Origin: Siphonodentalium dalli
Taxonomy: Eukaryota; Mollusca; Scaphopoda; Gadilida; Siphonodentaliidae
Length of the DNA: 64,000 bases
Reading direction: 5' to 3'
NCBI GenBank assembly: GCA_032622095.1
Contig: CP136063.1
Location: forward strand, 210,780,355 to 210,844,354
Numbering within the stretch: the stretch's first letter is position 1; the number at the start of each line of letters is the position of its first letter. The notes under the pieces were generated by a model. The model was not told the DNA's origin. It did no database searches and saw nothing but the letters and a program-made list of their open reading frames with translations. The position numbers and the translations under genes were made by a program. Shown here piece by piece: positions 1 through 11,825 of the stretch.

Positions 1-490
1 AATATTCAATATGAATAATTGTAACCAAGCATGCAGCCAAGCTGTACGATAAATACAATATTCAATAAGCAACCAAGCTGCATAATAAATACAATATTCA
101 ATATGATGAACAGTAACCAGGCAACCAAGCTGTATACTAAATACAACATTCAATATGAAGAACGGTAACCAAGCATCCAAGCTGTATAATAAATACAATA
201 TTCAATATGAAGAACGGTACAGTAATCAACCAAGCTGTATAATAAATTCAATATGAAGAACGGTACAGTAATCAACCAAGCTGTATAATAAATACAATAC
301 ACAATATGAAGAACGGTACAGTAATCAACCAAGCTGTATAATAAATACAATATTCAATATGAAGAACGGTAACCAGGCAACCAAGCTGTATACTAAATAC
401 AATATTCAATATGAATAATTGTAACCAAGCAGCCAAGCTGTATGATAAATACAATATTCAATAAGCAACCAAGCTGCATAATAAGTAAAG
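1..490. repeat. AT-rich minisatellite, about 51-bp unit
   Basis: About ten imperfect copies of a unit containing CCAAGCTGTATAATAAATAC and an ATTCAATATGAA block. The word CCAAGCTG recurs at about 37, 73, 125, 176, 230, 277, 328, 381, 435 and 467, so most spacings are 47-54 bp, with two shorter units. The array is cut by the left edge. Open frames read through it on the minus strand only because the unit length is close to a multiple of three; they are not genes. Confidence 0.9.
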
Positions 491-804
491 TAATATGGAC
501 ACTAAATTTGAAAGGAATATAACAACAATACCTCAAGGGATATATCGTGTTTTTGCTAAGCATATTTCTATTTTAAGCGTTAATATTAGTTAATATTATC
601 TTGGTAATGAAATATTTAAAACTGGAATTAATGGAAAGTGCCTATTAACCTCGGACACATATATTATATAGTACAGTTACGTACCCTCTGTGATAGAGCT
701 TGTCCTGTCGTTGTCCTGTAACGAAAGAAAACAATAATTCAGTCAAATTTTAGGACGGGAGTGGCGTCGGCATCGGCGTATATATAGAGGCATAATTTAG
801 GACA
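491..804. other. Intergenic, no feature seen
   Basis: AT-rich sequence between the minisatellite and the first Helitron-like element. I see no gene, RNA or inverted repeat. The last base, A804, is the expected 5' flanking base of a Helitron insertion. Confidence 0.5.
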
Positions 805-1285
805 TCTCATATATATATTTTGAAGACCTCTGTCTGTCTGTTTGTTTGTCTGTCTGTCTGTCTGTCTGTCATTAATACAAATCTACGATTCTCGACCGAT
901 CGGGACGAAACTTGGTACGTGTGTGTAGTTTGACCAGGCGGTCGTCGTTGCATGCGCAGACGAGATCTCGGAAACGGGTGGAGCTATCGACTTGAAATTT
1001 GCTATGTGAATGTATCTTGCCCCGGATACGAATTTTATCGGGTCGCCGAGCCCGTGCGACGCCAGCTTCGCACATGCGCAGACGAGATCTCGGAAACGGG
1101 TGGAGCTATCGACTTGAAATTAGGTGTGTGAATGTATCTTGCCCCGGATACGAATTTTATCGGGTCGCCGAGCCCGTGCGACGCAAGCTTCGCGCATGCG
1201 CAGACCACATCTCGGAAACTGGTAGAGCTATCGACTTGAAATTTGGTTTTTGAATAGCCCGGACAACGTCGGGCTTATCGGCTAG
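805..1285 (+). mobile_element. Non-autonomous Helitron-like element, copy 1 of a head-to-tail trimer
   Basis: Begins TCTCATATATATATTTTGAA after a host A and ends in CTAG (1282-1285). A hairpin of AGCCCG with CGGGCT lies just before the end (about 1255-1274). 5' TC, 3' hairpin plus CTRR and insertion between A and T are the defining Helitron traits. The 5' part holds a GTCT microsatellite and a conserved block near 880-950. The middle holds three tandem units of about 121 bp containing GATCTCGGAAACGGGTGG. No Rep/helicase coding sequence is present, so it would depend on an autonomous relative. It abuts copy 2 with no intervening base. Confidence 0.8.
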
Positions 1286-1904
1286 TCTCATATATATTTT
1301 GAAGACCTCTGTCTGTCTGTTTGTCTGTCTGTCATTAATACAAATCTACGATTCTCGACCGATCGGGACGAAACTTGGTACGTGTGTGTAGTTTGACCAG
1401 GCGGTGGTCGTTGTCGTATTGGCGAGCCCGTGCGACGCCCGTGCAGTGCATGCGCAGACGAGATCTCGGAAACGGGTGGAGCTATCGACTTGAAATTTGC
1501 TATGTGAATGTGTCTTGCCCCGGATACGAATTTTATCGGGTCGCCGAGCCCGTGCGACGCCAGCGTCGCGCATGCGCAGACGAGATCTCGTAAACGGGTG
1601 GAGCTATTGACTTGAAATTTGGTATGTGAATGAATCTTGCCCCGGATACGAATTTTATCGGGTCGCCGAGCCCGTGCGACGCCAGCTTCGCGCATGCGCA
1701 GACGAGATCTCGGAAACGGGTGGAGCTATCGACTTGAAATTTGGTATGTGAATGTATCTTGCCCGGATACGAATTGTATCGGGTCGCCGAGCCCGTGCGA
1801 CGCCAACTTCGCACATGCGCAGACCAGATCTCGGAAACGGGTGGAGCTATCGACTTGAAATTTGGTTTTTGAATAGCCCGGACAACGTCGGGCTCATCGG
1901 CTAG
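1286..1904 (+). mobile_element. Non-autonomous Helitron-like element, copy 2 of the trimer
   Basis: Starts TCTCATATATATTTTGAAGA directly after the CTAG of copy 1 and ends with the same hairpin and CTAG at 1901-1904. It carries four tandem units (GATCTCG at about 1462, 1582, 1704 and 1824) against three in copy 1. The 5' block with GACCGATCGGGACGAAACTT is nearly identical to the other two copies. Frames of 70-136 codons on both strands come from the repeat unit and have no recognisable protein. Confidence 0.8.
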
Positions 1905-2792
1905 TCTAAATATATATATTTGAAGACCTCTGTCTGTTTGTTTGTATGTCTGTCATTATACAAATCTACGATTCTCGACCGATCGGGACGAAACTTGGTA
2001 CGTGTGTGTAGTTTGACCAGGCGGTCGTCGTTGTCGTATTGGCGAGCCCGTGCAGCGCATGCGCAGAAGAGATCTCGGAAACGGGTGGAGCTATCGACTT
2101 GAAATTTGCTATGTGAATGTATCCTGCCCCGGATACGAATTTTATCGGGTCGCCGAGCCCGTGCGACGCAAGCTTCGCGCAGACCAGATCTCGGAAACGG
2201 GTGGAGCTATCGACTTGAAATTTGGTATGTGAATGTATCTTGCCCCGGATACGAATTTTATCGGGTCGCCGAGCCCGTGCGACGCAAGCTTCGCGCAGAC
2301 CAGATCTCGGAAACGGGTGGAGCTATCGACTTGAAATTTGGTATGTGAATGTATCTTGCCCCGGATACGAATTTTATCGGGTCGCCGAGCCCGTGCGACG
2401 CCAGTTTCGCGCATGCGCGGACCAGATCTCGGAAATCTCGGAAACGCGTGGAGCTATCGACTTGAAATTTGGTATGTGAATGTATTTTTGCCCCGGATAC
2501 GAATTTTATCGGGTCGCCGAGCCCGTGCGACGCCAGCTTCGCACATGCGCGGACCAGATCTCGGAAACGCGTGGAGCTATCGACATGAAATTTGATATGT
2601 GAATGTATCTTGCCCCGGATACGAATTTTATCGGGTCGCCGAGCCCGTGCGACGCCAGCTTCGCGCATGCGCAGACCAGATCTCTGAAACGGGTGGAGCT
2701 ATCGACTTTAAATTTGCTATGTGAATGTATCTTGCCCCGGATACGAATTTTGGTTTTTGAATAGCTCGGACAACGTCGGGCTCATCGGCTAG
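1905..2792 (+). mobile_element. Non-autonomous Helitron-like element, copy 3 of the trimer
   Basis: Starts TCTAAATATATATATTTGAA directly after the CTAG of copy 2 and ends CTAG at 2789-2792, followed by host T. Six tandem units start near 2071, 2187, 2303, 2425, 2557 and 2679, with periods of 116, 116, 122, 132 and 122 bp. The 3' hairpin has one change (AGCTCG with CGGGCT) that keeps a G-U pair. Unit number rises along the array (3, 4, 6), so copies differ mainly by expansion of the internal satellite. Confidence 0.8.
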
Positions 2793-4545
2793 TTCTATAT
2801 ATATGTATATCTGAAATCACCCCCCCCCCCCCGTTGGTAGGTGCACATATCGATAACTATGGAAAAGAACAGTGATGTATACGAATTAATTTATAGGACT
2901 ATATATACATGTTTATCACATAATTAACCCACAAAACCAGCTTCAAAATTATTGGTAAGACACACGTGTAATATTAGCGCGTGCGATGACGTCACGACAT
3001 TATTTATTATATTAAGTATTAATGACTTGCGATGCTGAAGTTTAAGATTGTTGTTTTCGGTGAATACTTCGCGTTGCTTCGCGTTTATTTGATCATGTGA
3101 TAAAAGGTATCTCAAACTCGTTGTATTTTATACGTAATTTATCAACCTCGTCCACTAAATTTTATTTGAGCCTCGGTAAACCTCGGCTCAAATCGAATTT
3201 AGTGAACTCGGTTGATAAATTCCGTATAAAATATAAACTCATGTGAGATTCTCTATCTATGTTCTGGGTGGGATTTGTATATATATATATATATATATAT
3301 ATACAAAAAAAATAATTTCAAATTGACCTTGGCCTTCCAGATAGGCCTTCAATGTCATCCCGAACAATACACCCGACATAGATCCATGGCTCGTTTCGTT
3401 CATATATATTCAAATTTAATAACAGCACCCGGTTACCGGGTAACGAAACGAAATTTTAATCAAATTTCCAAACAGATGTCGTAAATATTTTTTTTCTAAC
3501 CCCGTTCCAAGAAACTATGAATCGTCTTATGAGTTATGACTATACTAACCATGCGTGCAAGCGCAAATATACCCATTCCAACACTTGGTTGAAGCTCGTT
3601 TAAAATCCGTTTATGAGCTACAAAAAAGTAGCATTCGGGTAATTCCAGATACCCACACACCACACACTATCTTAAATTATTGATTTGGGTCAACATGGCA
3701 TCTTCAGTATGAAATATAATATGTCCACAAACATGCATGCATATCAAACGGTAGCATTATGTTGGGAAAATATTGCAAACGAAGGGGATTAGGGTCTACT
3801 TATTTTAATATGGAGAGAACACCAATGGAGCACATAACCTTTAAGTATATTTCGGGACATCATCAAATGGCAAAATTCCCGTGAGCTATTTTAAAATGGG
3901 TGTAGATCGTGTGGATTTCAAGACGAAAAAAATAAAATAAACAAAAACAAAACACCCAAAACATGAAGAAGTAAAAAAACAAACAACAGAAACAAAATAG
4001 AAACAAAGGGATATAAGAGATATAACAGAAACAAACAAAAAACCAGATATGGCAATAATTATACTAATCTGCATTGTATATATAATTGTTCCATGCAGAC
4101 AATACATCTGCGAGCTCATTTTATTGCCGTGTAAATCTCAGCCGGTAACGCACTGTTTCAATGGTATGGGCCGGGTTTTTATTTATATTATACATGCACA
4201 AGGATGTACATGGCTAGGGGGTCATAGTTGTGGGGTTGTCCGCCTTGAAATTTCTACCCCCCCCCCCCCCACACACACATATATACACACAACCAACCCA
4301 ACCCAACCACACCAACCATGTTCATGCACGAAATTTCATTTGCACCCCCCTTCCTTTTTGTGGTTGGAACTTTCAAACTGGTCCCTCTAATTTTTTCCAA
4401 CTGTCGGAAATTTCCCAACATGACACTCAGGCTAAGGTTTGAAAATGTCCAACTATAGTAGCCATGTCAGACCAAAATGTGGACAAAAAGTACGTGTTGA
4501 ACAATATGTGACTGTTGGTCTAAAAATCAAACAAATTCCCCACTA
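2793..4545. other. Intergenic with a fold-back and simple repeats
   Basis: No gene seen. Contents: a C tract near 2818, a long inverted repeat (3093-3260), a (TA)n tract near 3278-3302, a purine-rich stretch 3925-4040, and a C tract plus CACA run near 4255-4290. Confidence 0.5.
3093..3260. repeat. Fold-back inverted repeat
   Basis: The left arm (3093-3176) matches the reverse complement of the right arm (about 3179-3260) over most of its length, around a very short loop near TAAA at 3177. Matching blocks include CACTAAATT, TTTATCAACC and TATTTTATACG. No clear terminal target duplication was found, so the family is unassigned. A related single arm may occur near 25708-25735. Confidence 0.65.
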
Positions 4546-7500
4546 CACGCCCGATAACCCTATAGGCTGGTGGCTGTGGGTAGGCATATTGCTGTAGTGA
4601 TATTGTGTGGCGGTTTTCACACGTGTGCTCAGAATATTAGGAAAATCATAAAATCTGGAATCCACCCGGCTAGAACGCTTATGGCATTAGATAGGACCAT
4701 GACTGGTGTATGCATACACCATTTGTGATAGCCGTGTGCCTTTAGATATATTTTTTATTACTTAATTTGTCGAATTTTACAACCGGTTTTTGTCGTTTAT
4801 CAAAGAAACTACCTAATATAAATGGTAGAAATCTCGATATGTAGGCTTCATGTACACATGTCACTAGATGCACATTCCATTGATACAATGAAACCAAAAT
4901 CCACAATAAAAGACATATTTTTCGTGGAAAAATATCGATTTTCCTGAGTGTCATATCACAAATTTATGACAGGCATATTGCCTCCGCAGATAGGCTCATG
5001 GCAAAGCACAAACTTGTTATGATAGGCAAGTGGCATTGTTGATAGGCACGTTGTAAATATTGACCAAGCTCCAATTTAGCACTTTAAAGCCAACAATATG
5101 CAACTTCTGGCATATATTATTTTATAAATACACTCTGGAATGATTATTCATTCATATAAAATAGACAGAACCACACATATGTGTGCATGACGTGAAAATT
5201 AACGGACGAGTTTGTTACGCGGAATGTTACAACGTTACAACGATGATTCGCGAGTTGTAACTTGCAGCATAATTTAATTTCCTCACCACGCACACATAAT
5301 GTGTGGTTGTATTTTATTACACACCCACTAGAACTATTCAACATCGAGATTTAGCGTTTATTGATTCGTTTCTGTCGTAATTTATAGCCATTTTTATCAA
5401 ACTGATAGGCGACTTTATTAATAAAGTTTGTAGTTCTTGTTCAAAAGATAAAGTTGACGTAATTTGTGACTCGTGACGTCGACGTTTTCCGCATTGTATA
5501 CGTGTTGAATACGTTGGTAAAGATATTGTATGGGCTACACACTGCTCAATATAAGAAAATTAACACAACGATTCATCTAGATCGGGCTCTATTTCTTCTG
5601 GTTCCGACATTATTTTAGCTTCTTTCTGAAATAGATAATTGAGCGGAGCCTGAGTCAGATATAAATACAATTGGACCACTGTAAATGGTTGGCATTTTTT
5701 GTCAATACCGTGGGGCAGGTTGGGTACGAAGTAGGTACAAAGTGTCGGCTCTTTCACTAATGGCCTTCTAACGTCAACCATTTCTGAGATATGCATTACA
5801 GTTTAAACGGAAGTTGCAAAACCCGCCCAAATTTGTGCTATTATTTCATAATAAACTGAATAAATACTAATTATTTCTAAGTTTTAATACATTTTATCAG
5901 ATTTATTGACTAATTTCTGCATTTAGAAGCAGAATCTTAGATTTAAATGTCAGAAAATCTTAAATCATCCCGCGATGACAACTCGATGTTTTTTTTTCTG
6001 AGGTGATCATTTCTCCGATATGATATCGTACTCGGTGAATTTTAGACGCACCCAAAAACCTGCCCCACGGTATTGACAAAAACATTTACCACTATAAATG
6101 CACACGAAATATCACGGCGATTCCTCCTAAATATAGCCAATGAGACAACAGCGACCACTCAATTAAGTTAACGCCCCACACACATTTGTATTATTGCTCC
6201 GTGCTCCTGTTTATGTATATGCGGCATAACTGGGTCATGGTCCAGGTCCACTATGTGTATGCTCTAGCTATACAGGTTCTAGCGTACCCTAATGTTCGCA
6301 CATGATATTTCTCTGAGCCCAATGTCTTTACCAATATTGATACCACATAAAATTATGCATAACAAGAGATGGACTGTCGTCCGGTGCATACCCCCTCGTG
6401 GCATACCGCCTCGTGTGGGCATATCTATAACTTATGAGGGCTATACTCAGACAGATGGATCCAAACACCAGCATTTTCATATAAACAGAGATGAGTAACT
6501 ATAGAACAATAAAAACAAAACAAACATTTGAATGTGCCATTAAATGTCCTCATAGTGGTGAACATCCATACAAAATTTCATTGAGATCCGAGCATTACTG
6601 TTCAAGTTATGACCTGAACAGACATCGGATGGACCAAACAACCAACTTTTCCAGATAAACAAAGATGAATAACTCTAGAATGCAAAAGCAGAACAGAACA
6701 ATTGAACCATCTATTGAATGTCCTCATAGTAGTGAACATCCATACCAAATTTCATTGAGATCCCAGCACAACTGTTGAAGTTACGACATGAACAGACACC
6801 AGACGGACCAAAAAGCCAACATTTCCAGATAAACAAAGATGAATAACTCCAGAATGGAAAATCCGAACAAAACGATGGAACCCTCTTTTTAATGTCCTCA
6901 TAGTAGTGAACATCCATACCAAATTACATTGAGATCCGAGCACTACTGTTCAAGTTATGACATGAACAGACCTCGGACGTACGTACGGACGGACGGACAG
7001 ACAGGTGCAAAACAGTATACCCCCCTTTAAAAAAAAAAAGGCGGTATAACTATTAGCTACATTTAGCATTGGCGGGACATTGAATTATTGTTAATAGCAT
7101 CGTATGCTGTTATTTATTTGTGTGCGGTTTATATTCCATAAACCGGCGTAGACATGAATCGTTCTGGTCGAAGAGAAAAAAAAAAAAAACATATGAACGC
7201 CATTCTTTCGCAGAACGCCAAAAATAAAACCGGCTATAAATGGTAGCTATATTATCTATATGTAGTGGACCATGACCATTCAGCCTGGAAACTGCACAAA
7301 GCTGGCATGGCTCATTTTTTTACATTAAAATATGCTGAATAGTTTGGGCTATACTTTCCCCATTTTCAATTAAAACCCAATTTTGCAAGTTTGTCACAGT
7401 TAAAACGTTTTACATTACAACTGCCAGTATTTAGTTCTTGGAAATAAGTAGTGTATGTTTCCTGACTCATGGACGATGTGAATTTACAACACTGTGAATA

Positions 7501-8044
7501 ATATAGCATCATAAAAGCGTTTTTTCTCAGACTAAAACCACTATTGATCATTGTACTACATGCGTATCTGTGTTTGCCATATGTCTATCCTCTCGGTGTT
7601 TGGCTATTCAATATGCCTACCACAAAATATTGACGGGACAGTATGTCAAATAGCTTTTTTAAACTGAAAAATGCATTATTTGAGTTCGCAGTCATGTTTG
7701 TCTTGTCACTGAGATACTATACCACATGTATCCACGAAAATAACTTACAAATCGACATGCTGAGCAAATTTGGGAGTCTGTTTACTTTGAAAGTTTGCAA
7801 AAGTCGACAAAATCCGAGATATTTTGTCTTCAAACAACGCATTCTACAATGCCAAACTGTTACCAAGAAGTTCAACTTATAAATCAGACATTACTGCATC
7901 TGACGTGATAAAAAAATCTGACCTTTTACAGCGTATTTGATCAATTATAATCTAAAACATACCTTGGTTGCGAAACCCGCCACGCAATATCACCACAGCA
8001 ATATGCCTACCCACAGCCACCAGCCTATAGGGTTATCGGGCGTG
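4546..8044. mobile_element. Family J: 3.5-kb DNA transposon-like element, 5-bp target duplication
   Basis: Left end CACGCCCGATAACCCTATAG and right end CTATAGGGTTATCGGGCGTG are inverted repeats that extend about 75 bp with only a few mismatches. The element is flanked on both sides by CACTA (4541-4545 and 8045-8049), read as a 5-bp target duplication. A subterminal inverted pair holds TGTCAATACCGTGGGGCAGG (around 5700) and its reverse complement near 6065. No transposase is recognisable; the longest internal frame (minus strand, 5560-5796, 78 codons) has an upstream in-frame stop and no motif I know. 5-bp duplications with CAC termini are typical of Transib/ProtoRAG elements, but the terminal heptamer CACGCCC does not fit their consensus, so the superfamily is open. 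Confidence 0.7.
6380..7050. repeat. 174-bp tandem repeat block inside family J
   Basis: Three units with exact 174-bp spacing (TGTCCTCATAG at 6545, 6719 and 6893) plus a partial unit upstream. Each holds GAACATCCATAC and a TTCCAGATAAACA block. The block is bounded by CATACCGCCTC on the left (near 6400) and AAAGGCGGTATAAC on the right (near 7040), a short inverted pair, and ends with GGACGGACGGACAGACAGG and GTATACCCCCC. This looks like a Helentron-type element with internal tandem repeats nested in J. Confidence 0.6.
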
Positions 8045-9030
8045 CACTAATTACTGGTTAGAAAATTAAACAATGGGAACAATATCAATTTATATATGCG
8101 GTGGTGTAAAATTCCAACTAACAATGTCGTCACGTCCCTGATTATGCAAGCAATCCATTGAGTGCACATAGCAGTATTGTGGCGGGAATAATGCGATTTT
8201 CTCCATGGTGATTCCCGCCTTTCGATGTGAATATGAAGAACGACAACTCCTACGGGCATTTTATAAATACGCTTTGAATTGCATCGCGCATTGTGTTTCC
8301 AATAACACGCATTTTCAACGAGGGAATTTTTCATATTAATGCTGATTAATGAGGTTTAACTTACTTTCCTGATCCACACACTCCCATCAACACGTAGATC
8401 ATTCCAATTGTAAAGAATCGCCACACAGTGGATGTACTAGTTTCCGCTGTGCAGACGTTTTAACTTTTAAACGTGAACAATAATGTTTCCCAGCCAATAA
8501 TCGAAGGCCAGGTACGCCAAAGAAGGAACGCCGAACAGACAATAACTTCAGAATAAGATAGCAATACAACTTGTCAAATATTCTGTCGGATTGTCCTACA
8601 TGTATATAGATCTCAAACCATTATGTGCATGCGTGAGAATCAATTTACATTTGTGTAGCCTAGTATAGAACTATTTAGCACAGTTAAATTACAATATACA
8701 TACCATATACACAACGTTTATGGATTTTCATTGAGTTGAACATGCCTCTGTATGTATACACATTAATAAGGGTGACCTCTAAAAACTTTTCCATCCAATA
8801 ATCACATGGCATTACGTGGACTATATGTGCTTTTACGTGAACCTTTAAAGGTTTATCATAAATTCAAAATGGATGAATGATTTAGCCACAAAGCCCAAAA
8901 ATGTGATAATTTTAGTGATAATTTCAGCTTTTTTTTGTTTTGTTTTTTTGCATTTCCATATTGGAAAATGTTATCGAATGCGGAATTTCATCATCTCATT
9001 GTTTCCTTATTTTAAACAATTTATTATTAA
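8045..9030. other. Intergenic, no feature seen
   Basis: AT-rich sequence between family J and the first family E element. No gene, RNA or clear repeat pair recognised. Confidence 0.4.
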
Positions 9031-9275
9031 CCCTTTCATGACGTGAGCTGCGCTGGTGCAGCATTAAAGACCATGTGCCATTGCATATGCGAGTCTCTCG
9101 TAAGGAGCCTCGCGTATATGAGAGAATGCACTGGCTTACAAGGTCAACGTAACTATTGTAAGACCAATGTATTTTCTTATATATGCGAGGCTTCCTATGG
9201 AAGACTCGCATATATAAGAGAATGCATTGGCACAGGGTTTTTGCAAAATTTCAGGAAACTCCAGTCATGGAATTG
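9031..9275 (+). mobile_element. Family E TTAA-flanked MITE, copy 1
   Basis: Starts CCCTTTCATGACG after TTAA (9027-9030) and ends before TTAA (9276-9279). The right end, TCATGGAATTG, is a degenerate inverse of the left. Inside are two hairpins built from the arm GCATTCTCTTATATATGCGAG and its complement. CCC termini with TTAA duplication are characteristic of piggyBac-type elements; no transposase is encoded. Confidence 0.75.
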
Positions 9276-10080
9276 TTAACCATGAGCTGATAACTGGATA
9301 CTTTCTTATTAGTAGTTAGCTAATTGATTGTCATTGATTCCTTGTATAGGATTCTAACGTTGTAAACTTGCCTTGTCCTTGGCCAGCACAATCATGCGTG
9401 TATGTGATTATATTGTAGAAAGCGCATTTCTGAATTATGTACCCCCTATAGTGATTGTGGAACCCCTCCACAATAATTATACAAAAAGTCACCAAGTTGT
9501 AACCAGCTGGATATTTAACATCTTTGGCCATAAGAACCAGTTGGTGATATGGCAAAACAGTTTCATACGTGTTTTCATTTTTTTCCCCAGACAACCCCTG
9601 CAGGGCCAGGAATAGTTGTGTTTTCCTGGCTGCTGAACCACCCACCCGCCATGCCTAGTGTTTGGAGAAACATTGCAGCCCCCCCCCCGCATCAAATAGA
9701 ACTTAACAACTTTATAATTTTGTTGTGAAGAGGGTGCTTATATATGGTCCAACTAATCGCTATTATATTAAAAAAGTGCACTCGCAGTCCATCCATGGGT
9801 AAATATGAAAATATTATAATGGTATATGTAAAACATCACCATGCACTAAGACGAACATGGATATAAATAGATACCATTATATTCTTATATTCATTAGTGA
9901 TAGTTTTCCAATAACGATATTTAGCGAATTGAAACCATTGTTTACGTAAACAAAACTGTTGCAGTTATATTTGTCAACAAACATCGATAATCGACTAATC
10001 GTAAGTTCAAATATTTTACTCTGAATATGAACTTCAGAATATATTTTAGTTAGTAATGCTCAATTCTCAGCCAATATATA
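9276..10080. repeat. Mostly unassigned; family K repeat near 9790-9990
   Basis: No gene seen. About 9790-9990 is related to 31125-31279 and to 32200-32260, sharing GGGTAAATATG, AAAACATCACCA, GTAAACAAAACT and AACAAACATCG at matching spacings. Its ends and class are unknown. Confidence 0.45.
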
Positions 10081-10165
10081 ACCTTTTCGTGACGGGAGCT
10101 GCGCTGGCGCAACATTAAATATCCTGTTGCAATGCATTCTCTTATATATGCGAGTCGACCATAGG
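10080..10165 (+). mobile_element. Family E fragment (left end)
   Basis: TAACCTTTTCGTGACGGGAG followed by the CTGCGCTGGCGCAACATTAAA block and one arm ending at GCGAGTCGACCATAGG. The right half is missing. Confidence 0.6.
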
Positions 10166-10363
10166 CGAGAACTATTTTCCCGATGTGGACGTGGCGGACT
10201 ATTGACCGATGCCCTATCTGCAGGCCGATGTTAATAGTCCTGCTTGCTTTTCGGAAGACCAGCAAGTACTAATATCTCATTTCCCCGTTCATTTTAAATC
10301 TCATATTAAATTTACTTGCAAACGGGGCATTGGCATTTCATTTATTTACATCACATTATATAG

Positions 10364-10462
10364 TAGTCCAAGTCTTCTTGTACTAAAACCAGCTAAGATA
10401 ATTATTGGTATGGCGATTTGCTAAACATCTTAGCTGGTTTTAGTACAAGAAGACTTGGACTA
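10364..10462. mobile_element. 99-bp perfect-hairpin miniature element with 9-bp target duplication
   Basis: The left arm 10364-10399 (TAGTCCAAGTCTTCTTGTAC...) and right arm 10427-10462 are perfect inverse complements over 36 bp, around a 27-nt loop. ATTATATAG occurs on both sides (10355-10363 and 10463-10471), a perfect 9-bp duplication. Duplications of 9 bp are typical of Mutator-like elements, though one copy cannot settle the superfamily. The lack of mismatches suggests a recent insertion. If transcribed it would form a long perfect dsRNA or miRNA-like hairpin. Confidence 0.75.
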
Positions 10463-10524
10463 ATTATATAGTTGCACGAATATCCAGATTTCCGAATGCA
10501 ATTTTGGGTATAACATATTCTTAA

Positions 10525-10856
10525 AGGTAGTCAATTCGATTCGATGTCCCCATATCATCAGATTCCAACAACAACAACAACAACAATTTTTTTGGAAATG
10601 CCGCTTCAGTTATCGAATAGATTAATTGTCCAAAAACAATTCTAACCACAGTCAACTATAGTATAAAATTGCCCAAATCGTGTTATTTATCAACATTTAA
10701 TGTTCAACGAAATAATACATATCAAAAATCGATATCTGGTATAACTATGTAGCGTATGTGCTTTGATGGGTGGGTTCCTCGACTAGAATTAAATACTTTG
10801 TACCCCTGAAGCAAAATAAATAGTAAGTTGGGAGCGTTAATTCTGATTATTTATCT
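10525..10856 (-). mobile_element. Family D TTAA-flanked element, copy 2
   Basis: Flanked by TTAA (10521-10524 and 10857-10860) and starting AGGTAGTCAATTCGATTCG. The body matches the copy at 17705-18099 in the opposite orientation (TTGCCCAAATCGTG, CAAAAATCGATATCTGGT, GGGTGGGTTCCTCGACTAGA here). The right end is degenerate. It contains a (CAA)n run near 10567. No coding capacity. Confidence 0.65.
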
Positions 10857-11119
10857 TTAACCGTGAATATATGGCTGGATCACTGGATGATGGGGAATAT
10901 ACCTCACCCAGCACCACTTTCGTGGCCAGCTTTTCCAAACGGAAGCGGGCGAGGGTCGGGTTGTCCTATGTTTTGAATATAATATTTGTTATTAATTGTA
11001 TTAGCTATATATTATCTATTTCTTCATATTTTATTCGAAATGTAAGATTCCTGGCAATACAAAATTAAAGATGCATAGGCCTAATCCGAACTAACGTTCC
11101 ACAGTTACTATTCTTTGGC

Positions 11120-11307
11120 TACTGTATAAAATTGCCCAAATCGTGTTTTTTATCAACATTTTGTTCAACGAAATAATAAATTTCAAAAATCGATATCTGG
11201 TAACTCTGTGCTTTGATGGGTGGGTTCCTCGACTAGAATTAAATATTTTTTTACCCCTGAAGCAAAATAAATAGTAATTTGGGAGCGTTAATTCAGAGTA
11301 TTCATCT
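11120..11307 (-). mobile_element. Family D fragment, copy 3
   Basis: Second copy of the family D body produced by the block duplication. It retains TTGCCCAAATCGTG through GGGAGCGTTAATTC and the right-hand TTAA (11308-11311) but lacks the left end. Confidence 0.6.
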
Positions 11308-11384
11308 TTAACCGTGAATATATGGCTGGATGATGGAGAATTACCTCACCAGCACCACTTACGTAGTCAGCTTTTTTAAAGAAG

Positions 11385-11825
11385 CGTTGCCACCCGACCC
11401 CAATATAGAGATGCAGCCCTTGTAGACCCATATTTATTTAGGATTAGGTCGTCCCACCCGACCCCTATATAGAGATACAGCCCGACCCAGATATATTTTG
11501 GCAAGGTCGTCCCAACCGACCCCTATATAGAGATGCAGCCCGACCCAGATGTATTTTGGTTAAGGTCGTCCCACCCGACCCCTAAACAGAGATACAGCCC
11601 GATCCATATGTATTCTGGATCGGGTCGTCCCACCGAGCCCTATATAGAGATACAGCCAGGCCCAGATTGTATTTTGGGTAAGGTCGTCCCACCGACCCTA
11701 TATAGAGGTACGGTACAGCCCGACCCAGGTGTAATTTTGGTCAGATCGTCCCACCGACCCCTACATAGAGATACATCCCGACCCTGATGTATTTTGGGTA
11801 GGTCGTCCCGATTTTCAGGGTCGGG
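11385..11825. repeat. About 59-bp minisatellite (GTCGTCCCACCCGACCCC)
   Basis: About seven imperfect units containing GGTCGTCCCACCCGACCCCT, TATAGAGATACAGCC and CAGATGTATTTTGG. Unit starts fall near 11393, 11457, 11515, 11575, 11634, 11693 and 11753. Frames on either strand across it reflect the repeat, not a protein. Confidence 0.85.

Noticed and set aside
1-490. CRISPR-like array
   Set aside because: Units of about 51 bp repeat without unique spacers, and the sequence is from a eukaryote.
872-2668. Overlapping open frames of 60-136 codons on both strands
   Set aside because: All lie in the tandem satellite of the Helitron-like elements; the same peptides recur each unit in several frames. 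No protein family is recognisable.
3278-3302. TATA promoter at the (TA)n tract
   Set aside because: It is a simple repeat with no downstream coding sequence.
5560-5796. 78-codon minus-strand frame as an exon or transposase fragment
   Set aside because: It looks somewhat protein-like, but has an in-frame stop upstream, no partner exons and overlaps an inverted repeat of family J.
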